A stretch of 64,000 nucleotides of DNA. Source: a virus. The stretch is from positions 1 through 64,000 of IMG/VR virus record IMGVR_UViG_3300031857_000140. One strand, written 5' to 3'. Position 1 is the stretch's first letter. Every line of letters begins with the position of its first letter. Under the pieces are notes generated by a model. The model made no database searches. It saw only the letters and a list, made by a program, of their open reading frames with translations, and had not been told where the DNA came from. The translations under genes and the position numbers were made by a program. Shown one piece after another: positions 1 to 9,144 of the stretch.

Positions 1-824
1 TTACGGACGACGGTTCAACGGTAACGATTGCTGGCAACCTCGACGTAAACGGAACGACGACGACCATCGACAGCACGATTGTATCTATTGGTGACAATAT
101 GATGCAGTACGCCAACGCTAACGTGGCCAACAGCGTCGACATTGGTTTCTACGGAAACTACGTCAACAGCGGAACGAAGTACGCTACGTTCTTCTACGAC
201 GCTTCTGTAAGCTCTGTAAGTGAGGCTGTCTTTACTCTTGGCCAGACATCAACTGAGCCAACGTCTACCGTTAGTGGCCTTACTGTTGGTCGCCTTGTTG
301 CTAACCTAACTGGTGATGTAACTGGTAACGCCTCTACTGCTACTGCACTTCAGACGGCCCGCACCATCAGCATCACGGGAGACGCCACGTGGACGGTAAC
401 GTTTGACGGAACAGCTAACGTAACCTCTGGTCTTACGCTCGCTAACTCTGGTGTTACTGCCGGAACGTATGGTAGCGCTTCTAGCGTTGCTCAGGTTACG
501 TTTGACGCTAAGGGACGTGCTACGAGCGCAAGCTCTGTAACAATTGCTATCACGGCATCGCAGGTCACTGACTTCACTAGTGCTGTTCAGGCCATCATTG
601 ACGGCAGCGGAGCTGTTGCTAACGTAGGTGATGGAAGCAATACCTCTTACGCCATCACTCACAACCTCAATAGCCGTGACGTGATTGTGCAGGTGTACGA
701 TAATGCTACGTATGACACTGTATACACCGATGTTATCCGTACTAGCGTGAATGTTGTCACTGTAACATTTGCTACAGCACCCGCAAGCAACGCCTACAGG
801 GTCGTTATCCAAAGGGTTTCGTAG
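1..824 (+). CDS. Tail/appendage fibre protein, 3' portion (complete copy at 61676-63163)
   Basis: This is the 3' part of the 495-aa fibre gene; the window opens in the middle of a codon and the reading frame resumes at base 3. It is low in Cys and rich in Thr, Ser, Val and Asn, as expected for a beta-structured trimeric fibre. The C-terminal segment (about 65 residues, starting around GDGSNTSYAITHNL) is a small beta domain of a kind often found at the end of phage appendage proteins. It is followed by an intrinsic terminator. See the full-length entry for details. Confidence 0.85.
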   Translation, partial: TDDGSTVTIAGNLDVNGTTTTIDSTIVSIGDNMMQYANANVANSVDIGFYGNYVNSGTKYATFFYDASVSSVSEAVFTLGQTSTEPTSTVSGLTVGRLVANLTGDVTGNASTATALQTARTISITGDATWTVTFDGTANVTSGLTLANSGVTAGTYGSASSVAQVTFDAKGRATSASSVTIAITASQVTDFTSAVQAIIDGSGAVANVGDGSNTSYAITHNLNSRDVIVQVYDNATYDTVYTDVIRTSVNVVTVTFATAPASNAYRVVIQRVS

Positions 825-845
825 ACACGTGTAACATATTTGAGC

Positions 846-882
846 AGCGGTGGTTGGCGTAAGCTTTCCACCGCTTTTCTTT
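846..882 (+). terminator. Intrinsic terminator after fibre gene
   Basis: AGCGGTGG (846-853) pairs perfectly with CCACCGCT (868-875) across a 14-base loop, followed by TTTTCTTT. It separates the upstream fibre operon from the HNH gene, which has its own promoter. Confidence 0.75.
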
Positions 883-889
883 ATCTTTG
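882..889 (+). promoter_or_regulatory. TAnnTTTG promoter, leaderless type
   Basis: TATCTTTG matches the Bacteroidota -7 element. Only four bases separate it from the ATG at 894, so transcription should begin at or next to the start codon. No clear -33 element was seen. Confidence 0.6.
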
Positions 890-893
890 TAGT

Positions 894-1634
894 ATGAAGC
901 TGTGCGGTAAATGCAAAACTGAGAAACCATTTGAAGAGTTCCATAAGTGCAAGTCGCACAAAGATGGCCTATCATCTCATTGCAAACCCTGCAAGAAGGT
1001 TGCTGACAGAAAATACAACGAAGAAAACAGGGATGTTGTTGCGGCTAAGAAAAAAGAATACAACGAAAGAAACAAAGAGCGCCTAGCTGAAAAAAAGAAA
1101 ATATACTCGCAAAATAATAAAGAGTTATTAAAGGAATATAAGAGACAATACTATCTAAAGAACAAAGAGTCTATATCCATTAAGCAACGTGAGCATTATG
1201 AAAAAACTAGAGACTCTTACATTTCAAGAACTAGGAAGCACTATATAGCTAATAAAGAATCTATTGCTGTCAAGAAGAGAGAGTACGAAAAGAAACGAAA
1301 GGAGTCAAACCCAGTATTCAAATTGATTTGCAATATGAGAACAAGTATATATAGGTCTTGTAGAGCGATGAGTTTGAACAAGAAGTTTAAGACATTTGAT
1401 GCTCTCGGCATCACACAAGATGAGTTTAAGATATATATTGAGTCACACTTTGTTGAAGGTATGACTTGGAATAACTATGGGCACGGCGAAGGCAAGTGGT
1501 CCATTGACCACACAAAGCCACTTTGCACAGCAAAGACAGAAGAAGACGTTTTCACATTGAATCACTACACTAATCTCCGGCCGATGTGGTGGTTCGACAA
1601 TTTAGCTAAAGGCGGAAAATATCAAGAACAATGA
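894..1634 (+). CDS. HNH homing-type endonuclease with N-terminal zinc ribbon
   Basis: A 246-aa protein. Residues 1-35 carry two CxxC pairs (CGKC and CKPC), a zinc ribbon. Residues about 45-145 are a lysine-rich, charged segment of 12-13-residue units with recurring Y/NKE words. The C-terminus has an HNH-type core, with WSIDHTKPL followed by LNHYTNLRPMWWFDNLAKGGK. I start at ATG 894 rather than the in-frame codon at 840, because the terminator and promoter lie between them. The gene is clearly more A+T-rich than its neighbours and sits as a free-standing insertion between two fibre genes, overlapping the next start by ATGA. This suggests a mobile homing endonuclease; activity is inferred. Confidence 0.8.
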   Translation: MKLCGKCKTEKPFEEFHKCKSHKDGLSSHCKPCKKVADRKYNEENRDVVAAKKKEYNERNKERLAEKKKIYSQNNKELLKEYKRQYYLKNKESISIKQREHYEKTRDSYISRTRKHYIANKESIAVKKREYEKKRKESNPVFKLICNMRTSIYRSCRAMSLNKKFKTFDALGITQDEFKIYIESHFVEGMTWNNYGHGEGKWSIDHTKPLCTAKTEEDVFTLNHYTNLRPMWWFDNLAKGGKYQEQ

Positions 1635-4600
1635 GCGTGAGATTTTTATCAGGAGTAAACGTAGACAGCAATACGCTGGTTGTTGATGACGTAAATAACC
1701 GAGTAGGTATTGGTACGGCGAGTCCGGGCACCATTTTAGAAGTATCTTCAGCAACTCCAATCTTTAGAATTTCATCATCTCTAAATTCATCGTTTCACGG
1801 AATTGAATTTCGAAATGGTGGTGCGCTTGATGCTGAGATAAAGCAGCTTCCTGAAACTGGAGAATTTAGAATCTCAAACGGAAGGAACTCAAGCTGGGGT
1901 GGCTTTATTACGCTTTACACCGATACGGCAGAACGAATGCGCATCACTAGCGCAGGCAACGTGGGTATCGGAACTACTTCACCAAGTGAAAAACTTGATG
2001 TGAATGGAAACGGAAGATTTTTAAATTCCGTTACAACATTTGCAGGTAGTTCCGGATACTATGGTCGAATTTCAACAGAGTATAATTACCCATACATTGA
2101 AACATTTATTGATTCAATAGCTGCCGCATCTTGGGATAGTAGATTGGTTTTTCGCACCAATTCAAATGCTGGTGGAGCCACAACCGGAATGGTAATTGAC
2201 CCATTTGGAAAAGTCGGCATTGGAACCACGAGTCCGGCTGCGAAACTTACAGTAGCTGGAACCACATACTTAAATCTGACATCTGATTATTTTGGGGCTT
2301 CAACTACTGTTCAAATAAGTAGTGGTAGTGGCTCTAATGCTGTAGGAATACTATCAAATACTTTTTACTTATATCCATATTCATCTAACACTACGACTAG
2401 TTTGGTTTATGGATATAACGGAAATGCAAGCTGGGGCCTTACAAACGCTGGAGGCAACAGCAGGTTTGATTTCTATAGCTACTCCGCCGGAAGTAGCATT
2501 ATGTCAATAACTAGTTCAGGCAACGTTGGTATTGGCACTACTAGTCCTTCGTATAAGTTAGACGTAAGTGGGCAAATTAGGGTTGATAATGGAGTAGGAA
2601 ATGGTTCCGGCCAGGCGCTTATAGTTGGTGGTTCTGGAGATGTAACATTATCTGATGGAGGTTCATTATTCTTTGGAGCATACGATTATGGTGGCTCAAC
2701 ATATATTAGAGGATATGACTCTGGTGACGTTATGTACTTCTACAGTAACGGTACCAACGCAGTTTACTTTAAAAGCGATAGAGCAATATTCAGCGTTAAC
2801 GTCGGTATTGGCACGACGAGTCCGTCATCTAAACTGCACGTATCTTCTTCCGGAGAAACAACTTTAATTATAGACTCCACTTCAGCTGGAACAGCTAGAA
2901 TTAATCTAACTGGAGCCGGTGGTGGAGCTGGTGCTATAACTAGTACTGTAGGTGGATTATATGTTTACGCATCAGGCGCTAATCCTATTACGTTTAATAC
3001 AAACGGTTCCGAACGTCTCCGTGTAGAGTCAAATGGCAACGTAGGCATTGGGACGACGAGTCCTAGTACTAAGCTTGATGTTATTGGAACTGGTATATTT
3101 GGAACTATGACCACATCAAGGGGGTCATACTCAAATGGGCTTTCTTTGCAAAATAATGGTGGGCAAGCAACGAGTTTATTTTTGTGGCAGGACGGTGTAG
3201 CTTCTGCTCACATTGGTTCACCGGCAAATAGCACAAGTCTTCACATTGTAAACAGCTATAATACTGGCTTAATTACTGACCCAAATGCCATAGTGTTAAA
3301 CAATACTGGAAACGTCGGCATTGGCACTGCGACTCCTGGAGCTAAAATCCACGTTGTAGGTACGGAGTCAAGATTTGGTGGCGTTGCAAGTGGATTCATA
3401 TCTGTGTATAATGCAACCGGTAGAAGTGGATACATCCAAGCCAATGGCGGCACAGACCTAAGAATAGCCTCTGATTCCGACCCAATGACTATGTATGTCA
3501 ACGGTTCAGAGCGAATGCGTATTTCATCTGTAGGAGCACTCAAACTAAATGCTTATGGTTCCGGTTCAAATACCGGAACCGCCACCCAGCGTCTTGCTGT
3601 TGACGCTAGCGGTAACGTCATTGAGATACCCATTGGCTCAGGACCAGTAGACGGAAACGGTACTGCGAACTATGTTACCAAGTGGAGTGATACTGATACG
3701 ATTACTAATTCTATTATCTATGATAATGGAACGAATGTGGGTATTGGGACTGCTACTCCTTCATCTAAGCTTGATGTTGCCGGAAGCACAAACGTTTCCA
3801 CAACAAATTTCTATAGATATGATGGAGACACAGGAATATTTGGCTCTGGAACATCAATATCTGGTGGTACCGCAAATCAATTGGGTATTCGTGCAGCAAA
3901 TGAGATATTGTTTGCTACAAACGGAGCCACCGAAAAGATGCGCCTTACTACAGGCGGACAGCTTATCGTTGGCGGAACTACTGTTGGTTATGCTGGCACA
4001 AAGCTCCAAGTAGGTAATACATCCGACGTTCAGAATGGATTAAACATCCTAACGTCCACCACTGGATATGGATACATTCTATTTGGTGATGGGGCTGGTG
4101 CTGACACCTATGTTGGTCAGATATGGTATTACCACGGTGATAACTATATGGGCTTCCAGACCAATGGAGGAGAACGAATGCGCATCAATAGCGCAGGAAA
4201 CATAGGAATTGGTACTACAAGTCCAGCATATCGTTTAGATGTTCAAGCGGCGGCAGGGGTTGCTGTAAGAGTTAGAAATACATTCAATACAGATGATGCT
4301 TATTTTCTAGCTCAAAGCACATTAGGAAGTGCATTGTTTGGCATTAACGCAACTGGACAATACTTATATACTGGTGATGCAATACCAACATTGTTTTACA
4401 ATAGCGGTACCGAACGTATGCGAATCACCAGCGCCGGCAACGTCGGCATTGGTACTACGAGTCCAGCTTCTGCATTGCAAATAGGTAGCGTAGGCTCAAC
4501 TGGATATAGCGTTGGAAATGGTTTAGCTTTTGGTGACGGAACAAGAGCTGGAGCATTAAATGTTGATTCTAATGGAACTACTTTATACTCTAGTACCAAT

Positions 4601-5686
4601 CTTATATTCTCTCCCGGTACAACAGAAGCAGTTCGAATCACAAGCTCTGGCTACTTCGGTATTGGCACGACGAGCCCAGGGGCTAAATTGCACGTATCAG
4701 GTGGAGAAATAAGAGTAGACGCAGGTCAAGCAATAACTCTTGACATAGTAAATAGTATGTACTTAGTTGGTGCTTCAAACCAATTAAGACTTTACAACGG
4801 TGGAAATGCTGTAATAAACATTACCGCTGGAGGCAATGTAGGTATTTTGACAACCAGTCCAAATAATAAGCTTCAGATTGGCTCGACGGGCTCGAGTGGA
4901 TATTCGGGTAATGACATTGCTATAGGCAATGGAACGCAAGTAATGGCGTTTTACCAAAGCGCTACTGTATCTACTTGGTATACCAACACTAGCTTTTCTC
5001 TTATGCCATCTGGCGCTGGGTCGGTAGGAAATCTTGGTGTAGGTACTGATAGTCCAACACAACGTGTTCACGTATCTGGCAACATCCGGGTAACCGGAGC
5101 CTACTACGACTCCAACAACTCAGCAGGCTCATCAGGGCAGGTGCTGAGCTCTACAGGCTCAGGCACCGACTGGGTGAGCCTCTCTGAAATCACAGGAGTA
5201 GACGGAACCGGTACGGCTAACTACGTTGCTAAGTGGAGCGATACGGATACCATTACGAACTCATCCATCACAGACAACGGAAGTACAGTAACGGCAACTG
5301 TTGACCGCCTGAATATGAATAAGCAGGCGGGCATCTATGTGTTCTCAAAGACAGTAGGTACATCAGCCACCTCTGACTTCTTTAGTATATCAAACTCCCA
5401 CGGAGCCCAAGCGTTCAGGGTTACCTTTGTGTGTAGCACAAGTGGTTATTCAGTGGCAAAAACATACGAGGTCGTTCACGGATATGGAGGCTCGCCAGTG
5501 TACAACAAGATTGTAGATACTGGTGCGTATTCTGGAAATGACTTTGATGTTGTGTTTGCTGACTCAAATGGCAGCGCTGGCACGAAGGCTACTGTGACAA
5601 ACAACAGCACAACAAACTCTGGTAACATCGTAGCCACCGTATTCCTTGGTGGTGGCTCAGAAACTATAACTGTAACAGCTCTCTAA
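1631..5686 (+). CDS. Giant tail fibre with GIGTTSP repeats (no S74 domain)
   Basis: A 1,351-aa fibre protein. It contains about 13 copies of a block around NVGIGTTSPxxKLDV, often preceded by ERMRITSAG, separated by variable beta-rich stretches of 60-110 residues. Two GTANYVxKWSDTDTITNS segments (residues about 676 and 1,194) resemble the stalk of the 495-aa fibre. The C-terminal domain, about 140 residues, is an unrelated beta domain. Such arrays are typical of receptor-binding fibres and trimeric adhesin-like stalks. Unlike its neighbour it lacks an S74 chaperone, so it may fold with help from, or co-assemble with, the downstream protein. The repeat cores are very similar in DNA while the spacers are diverse and more A+T-rich, suggesting recombination between cassettes. 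Confidence 0.8.
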   Translation: MSVRFLSGVNVDSNTLVVDDVNNRVGIGTASPGTILEVSSATPIFRISSSLNSSFHGIEFRNGGALDAEIKQLPETGEFRISNGRNSSWGGFITLYTDTAERMRITSAGNVGIGTTSPSEKLDVNGNGRFLNSVTTFAGSSGYYGRISTEYNYPYIETFIDSIAAASWDSRLVFRTNSNAGGATTGMVIDPFGKVGIGTTSPAAKLTVAGTTYLNLTSDYFGASTTVQISSGSGSNAVGILSNTFYLYPYSSNTTTSLVYGYNGNASWGLTNAGGNSRFDFYSYSAGSSIMSITSSGNVGIGTTSPSYKLDVSGQIRVDNGVGNGSGQALIVGGSGDVTLSDGGSLFFGAYDYGGSTYIRGYDSGDVMYFYSNGTNAVYFKSDRAIFSVNVGIGTTSPSSKLHVSSSGETTLIIDSTSAGTARINLTGAGGGAGAITSTVGGLYVYASGANPITFNTNGSERLRVESNGNVGIGTTSPSTKLDVIGTGIFGTMTTSRGSYSNGLSLQNNGGQATSLFLWQDGVASAHIGSPANSTSLHIVNSYNTGLITDPNAIVLNNTGNVGIGTATPGAKIHVVGTESRFGGVASGFISVYNATGRSGYIQANGGTDLRIASDSDPMTMYVNGSERMRISSVGALKLNAYGSGSNTGTATQRLAVDASGNVIEIPIGSGPVDGNGTANYVTKWSDTDTITNSIIYDNGTNVGIGTATPSSKLDVAGSTNVSTTNFYRYDGDTGIFGSGTSISGGTANQLGIRAANEILFATNGATEKMRLTTGGQLIVGGTTVGYAGTKLQVGNTSDVQNGLNILTSTTGYGYILFGDGAGADTYVGQIWYYHGDNYMGFQTNGGERMRINSAGNIGIGTTSPAYRLDVQAAAGVAVRVRNTFNTDDAYFLAQSTLGSALFGINATGQYLYTGDAIPTLFYNSGTERMRITSAGNVGIGTTSPASALQIGSVGSTGYSVGNGLAFGDGTRAGALNVDSNGTTLYSSTNLIFSPGTTEAVRITSSGYFGIGTTSPGAKLHVSGGEIRVDAGQAITLDIVNSMYLVGASNQLRLYNGGNAVINITAGGNVGILTTSPNNKLQIGSTGSSGYSGNDIAIGNGTQVMAFYQSATVSTWYTNTSFSLMPSGAGSVGNLGVGTDSPTQRVHVSGNIRVTGAYYDSNNSAGSSGQVLSSTGSGTDWVSLSEITGVDGTGTANYVAKWSDTDTITNSSITDNGSTVTATVDRLNMNKQAGIYVFSKTVGTSATSDFFSISNSHGAQAFRVTFVCSTSGYSVAKTYEVVHGYGGSPVYNKIVDTGAYSGNDFDVVFADSNGSAGTKATVTNNSTTNSGNIVATVFLGGGSETITVTAL
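1702..5057 (+). repeat. GIGTTSP repeat array, first fibre
   Basis: About 13 imperfect copies of a roughly 30-bp core encoding (N)VGIGTTSP, for example near 1957, 2206, 2518, 2801, 3037, 3308, 3731, 4197, 4437, 4656, 4833 and 5034. The most conserved word is a variant of GTCGGCATTGGCACGACGAG. Spacing is irregular (about 180-420 bp). Confidence 0.85.
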
Positions 5687-5689
5687 GAT

Positions 5690-8677
5690 ATGGCAAACAC
5701 TTTTAACCATAACGGTAAAGTAGTAATCACTGATGGTGGTAACGTAGGCATTGGTACGACTAGTCCAACAAGACTATTAGAAATCTCAGCAACAAATCCA
5801 CAATTCAGCATCAAGTCAACAAGTGCAACAGGATTTAGTGAATTGTATTTTGGTGACAATACTGCCGACAATGGATGGATTGGGTATGCACATAATGGAG
5901 ATTATATGTATTTCGGAACTAATAACTCCGAACGAATGCGCATCACTGCCGCAGGTAACGTCGGCATTGGTACGACTAGTCCAACCTATAAACTAGAGGT
6001 TGTTGGCGGAAGTGTTAACACTCAGATAGCAAGATTCATAACAGCTGATTACCCAACACACAGTGTTGGACTTGGTGTTGATGCCCAATCTACATATTGG
6101 GGAGCATCTATCTTCCAAGATGATGTCAAAAGATTTACTGTAGATAGTACTGGAGGTATTCTTGTTGGAGGAAACTATCAAGGCTCAGATGCTCCAGCTA
6201 ATGGAGCTGCTATTGAGGGTAGCGTAGGTATTGGTACGACGAGTCCATCGTATAAATTGGATGTATTTGGAGGATTTAATGCTGTAACATCCGGGGTAAA
6301 TATAACTTACGACAACGGTATTCTATACCACGGTAACTACTACCAGATTACTAGTGGAAACAATTACCTATTATACGCAAGAGGAGGAGGAGCTTTACTT
6401 TTAGGTAGTGATGATGTTGAACGTATACGCATCACCAGCGCAGGCAACGTCGGCATTGGGACGACGAGTCCTGTGTCACACGCACCAAGCAGAAGAACAT
6501 TGGTTGTAGCTGATACAGTTAATGGAGCCAACGTAGAGATATGGGGTAATAATGCAGGTGGAAAGTCTATACTTCAAAGTGTAGGTGGAGATACCTATGT
6601 AGGTAATCTTGCTAACGGTAGTGGAGCTGGAACTACATATATAACGTCTGGGAATGGAAGTACTTATACTACTTTCTTAGCAAACGGAAACGTCGGCATT
6701 GGCACGACGACGCCAGAAGGAAAGCTTCACGTATCAGGAGGTCAGGTTGTTTTAAAGGGTGGGGGAGCCACAGACCAGCAGATAGTTTACAACTTCGCTA
6801 GAGAGTATGTAAATGGAATCTATAACTCTAGTGGTCACTTCAGACTACAAGACAACTCACTAGGTGGAACTGTATATCAATGGGATGGAAGCTCATTCTG
6901 TTTTCCGAATGGCAACGTCGGCATTGGCACGACGAGTCCAGGGTATAAACTAGAAGTAAACGGAGACATTGGCTTTAGCATTGGCGCTTCATTAAAATGG
7001 GGGGGAAATACATACATATACGGAGAGAATAATGTCCAAATACAAGCTGTTGTCAATGGCAATACTGGATTATTCATAAACTCATCTGGCAACGTCGGTA
7101 TTGGTACGACGGCCCCGGGAGCTCCTCTTCACGTATACAAGTCAGATACATATTCGGCTATTGTTTCAAGAGCAGATTGGAATAGCAGCGTACCAACGAA
7201 GCTTGCGCTTGGAAAGCAATATGGAGTTCTTGCATTCATATCTACCGACTTGGTAGAAACCACAACTGATACTTCTTATATAGCTCTTAACTACAAGAGT
7301 GGACTAACAACTTTTGCTGAGGGGCTTCGTGTTTACAACAACGGCAACGTCGGCATTGGTACGACAAGTCCTGGGGCAAAGCTTGAGGTTACTGATGAGA
7401 TAAGAGTTTCATCAGGCGGTTCCTACGCATCGTTTACTGCTCGCAATACTGGCACTACTGGCGGCGGTGGCTTGCTTGGTTATCAGAATGGTGTAGCAAA
7501 CGCATTCTTTGGCGTCGCTGGTTGGTATCTCGGGAATTCCGACACTGGTATTATCGTTGGAACAGATAGTTCAAGCAGACCGATTCGTTTCTACACGAAT
7601 ACCGAGCGTATGCGTATTTCCGGTGATGGCAACGTCGGCATTGGGACGACGAGCCCATCTTACAAATTGCACCTAGTTGGGGGTAGTGAATATATAGATG
7701 GGGGTCTTGGTCCAATTAACAGTTCGCCATATACATCAGCTAATCGTTTGATATTTAATAATGACTATAACGATGTAGCAAGAGGGCCAAATAAGATAAC
7801 GCTATACGATGGCAGCTGGCTTGGAGGCTTTGGTATTCACAACAATACATTGGCATACTATTCGGGCGGAATTCACAACTGGTATCTAGCCTCGGATGCC
7901 ACAAATGCTGTTTCGCTTATGACCCTTACGTCGGGTGGTAGTCTAGGCATTGGGACGACGAGTCCTTCCGAAAAGCTCCACGTAGACGGAAACGTAATCG
8001 TAACCTACAACAACTCGTTCCAAGGCATCAACAGCATCGGCAACAAGGCTATCCTGGCTCGGGTGTCTCCGACTACCGGAATCATCAACTACGCTGAGTA
8101 CGCAACAGCTACCAACCTCAACGGCTTTGTTCTGGGTTCCGACGACGCACGAGTCAAAGGAGACATCGCAACAGACTCTCTTGACTTCATCACCAACACA
8201 TCCAGTCGGATGTTTATCAACTCAAGTGGTAACGTTGGTATTGGAACTACAAGTCCAAGCTATAAGCTAGACGTTGTTGGAGACTCTCGCATCACCTCTG
8301 GTTCCTTAGGCGTGGGCGTAGCTCCTAACGCCACCGACGGACGGATTGACGCATCCAACGACATCGTAGCCTACTCTACCTCTGACCAGCGCCTCAAGGA
8401 GAACGTAACGCCAATCGAGAACGCACTCGAGAAGGTGAAGACGCTCACTGGTGTGGAGTTCGACTGGAAGGAAGATACGGCTCACGTCCACGGCTACCAC
8501 GGACACGACGTAGGTATCATTGCTCAGGACGTGCAGGCTGTTCTCCCAGAGGCTGTCCGCACCAACGAAAGCGGCTACCTATCTGTACGCTACGAGAAGA
8601 TGATTGCGCTCTTGATTGAGGCAAACAAAGAACTTGCTGCTCGTGTTGAATTTTTGGAACAAAAACTTAAACAGTAA
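5690..8677 (+). CDS. Giant tail fibre with GIGTTSP repeats and C-terminal peptidase S74 autochaperone
   Basis: A 995-aa fibre. Residues about 15-860 hold 11 more NVGIGTTSP blocks separated by variable beta-rich stretches. The last 98 residues form an S74 intramolecular chaperone: the motif SDQRLKENV begins at residue 898, followed by EFDWKE, VGIIAQDVQAVLPEAV and a C-terminal coiled coil. In this family the chaperone trimerises the fibre and then cuts itself off just before that serine, using a Ser/Lys pair, which would leave a mature fibre of about 897 residues here. The gene starts 3 bases after the preceding fibre's stop, so the two are probably co-transcribed and may form one receptor-binding complex. 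Confidence 0.88.
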   Translation: MANTFNHNGKVVITDGGNVGIGTTSPTRLLEISATNPQFSIKSTSATGFSELYFGDNTADNGWIGYAHNGDYMYFGTNNSERMRITAAGNVGIGTTSPTYKLEVVGGSVNTQIARFITADYPTHSVGLGVDAQSTYWGASIFQDDVKRFTVDSTGGILVGGNYQGSDAPANGAAIEGSVGIGTTSPSYKLDVFGGFNAVTSGVNITYDNGILYHGNYYQITSGNNYLLYARGGGALLLGSDDVERIRITSAGNVGIGTTSPVSHAPSRRTLVVADTVNGANVEIWGNNAGGKSILQSVGGDTYVGNLANGSGAGTTYITSGNGSTYTTFLANGNVGIGTTTPEGKLHVSGGQVVLKGGGATDQQIVYNFAREYVNGIYNSSGHFRLQDNSLGGTVYQWDGSSFCFPNGNVGIGTTSPGYKLEVNGDIGFSIGASLKWGGNTYIYGENNVQIQAVVNGNTGLFINSSGNVGIGTTAPGAPLHVYKSDTYSAIVSRADWNSSVPTKLALGKQYGVLAFISTDLVETTTDTSYIALNYKSGLTTFAEGLRVYNNGNVGIGTTSPGAKLEVTDEIRVSSGGSYASFTARNTGTTGGGGLLGYQNGVANAFFGVAGWYLGNSDTGIIVGTDSSSRPIRFYTNTERMRISGDGNVGIGTTSPSYKLHLVGGSEYIDGGLGPINSSPYTSANRLIFNNDYNDVARGPNKITLYDGSWLGGFGIHNNTLAYYSGGIHNWYLASDATNAVSLMTLTSGGSLGIGTTSPSEKLHVDGNVIVTYNNSFQGINSIGNKAILARVSPTTGIINYAEYATATNLNGFVLGSDDARVKGDIATDSLDFITNTSSRMFINSSGNVGIGTTSPSYKLDVVGDSRITSGSLGVGVAPNATDGRIDASNDIVAYSTSDQRLKENVTPIENALEKVKTLTGVEFDWKEDTAHVHGYHGHDVGIIAQDVQAVLPEAVRTNESGYLSVRYEKMIALLIEANKELAARVEFLEQKLKQ
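5740..8258 (+). repeat. GIGTTSP repeat array, second fibre
   Basis: Eleven cores near 5740, 5955, 6219, 6445, 6690, 6911, 7090, 7344, 7629, 7943 and 8229. Several (6445, 6911, 7629) are almost identical over 25-30 bases, more alike than protein conservation alone needs. Confidence 0.85.
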
Positions 8678-9102
8678 TGGCACTTCCTAGCTCGGGCCCT
8701 TTAAGCATCAACGACATCAGAGTAGAGCTTCAGCAGTCACAGGCCAACAGCTCTCTCCGGTCGTTGTCTAATATCGCAGGATTCTCAACTCCTGATGCTA
8801 TATCTGAGTTCTATGGATACTCGTATGCCAACTATAACTATTTCCAGATAAATAGCGTTGGATATACCTCTTCGTCAGAGGCTTGTACATTTGGTGACGC
8901 AGACAATCTAACCCTGTACTTTGCAGGAAGTGGAGGAACCCAGGCTTGTCCGTCAATAGGAACATACGTATTCACAGACACCGCACTAACAAACAAGTTT
9001 GACGGAGGCGATAAGTGGTATAAATCGAGTGAATGTAATGCGTCGTATTACATACTTAAGTTTCCAAACACTGGACTTGTAGAGAGTTCAGAGGGTTGTT
9101 AG
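8677..9102 (+). CDS. Small virion/appendage protein
   Basis: A 141-aa protein whose start overlaps the fibre stop (TAATG). The N-terminus, with ALPSSGPLSINDIRVEL and a later AISEFYGY, matches a pattern common at the start of phage appendage proteins (short 'SG.ISL.DIR...FYG' module). The rest is beta-rich with five Cys residues in the C-terminal half. Position directly after two fibres suggests a fibre-tip or adhesin accessory protein. I recognise the N-terminal module but not a specific function. Confidence 0.6.
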   Translation: MALPSSGPLSINDIRVELQQSQANSSLRSLSNIAGFSTPDAISEFYGYSYANYNYFQINSVGYTSSSEACTFGDADNLTLYFAGSGGTQACPSIGTYVFTDTALTNKFDGGDKWYKSSECNASYYILKFPNTGLVESSEGC

Positions 9103-9109
9103 TATTTCG

Positions 9110-9117
9110 TATATTTG
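9110..9117 (+). promoter_or_regulatory. TAnnTTTG promoter
   Basis: TATATTTG, 27 bases before the ATG at 9145, with an A-rich leader (aaacaaaacacaaATG). It starts the two-gene unit ending at the 9838 terminator. Confidence 0.6.
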
Positions 9118-9144
9118 TCTCACTAATTAGTAAACAAAACACAA

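Larger units (their letters stand above)
1..1661. repeat. Terminal identity, left copy
   Basis: These bases are identical to the last 1,661 bases of the window, a constant offset of 62,339. The copy holds the 3' part of a fibre gene, an HNH gene and the first codons of the next fibre. Because both edges fall inside genes and the window is a round length, this is most simply a circular (or circularly permuted) genome read past its start. The sequence alone cannot exclude a true direct terminal repeat. Confidence 0.9.

Noticed and set aside
306-959. 217-codon antisense frame (and copy at 62645)
   Set aside because: Shadow of the Thr/Ser/Val-rich fibre gene; crosses a terminator and lacks a promoter.
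1702-8258. CRISPR-like regular repeats
   Set aside because: The repeats are in frame, encode GIGTTSP, vary in sequence and spacing, and lie in fibre genes; no cas genes are present.
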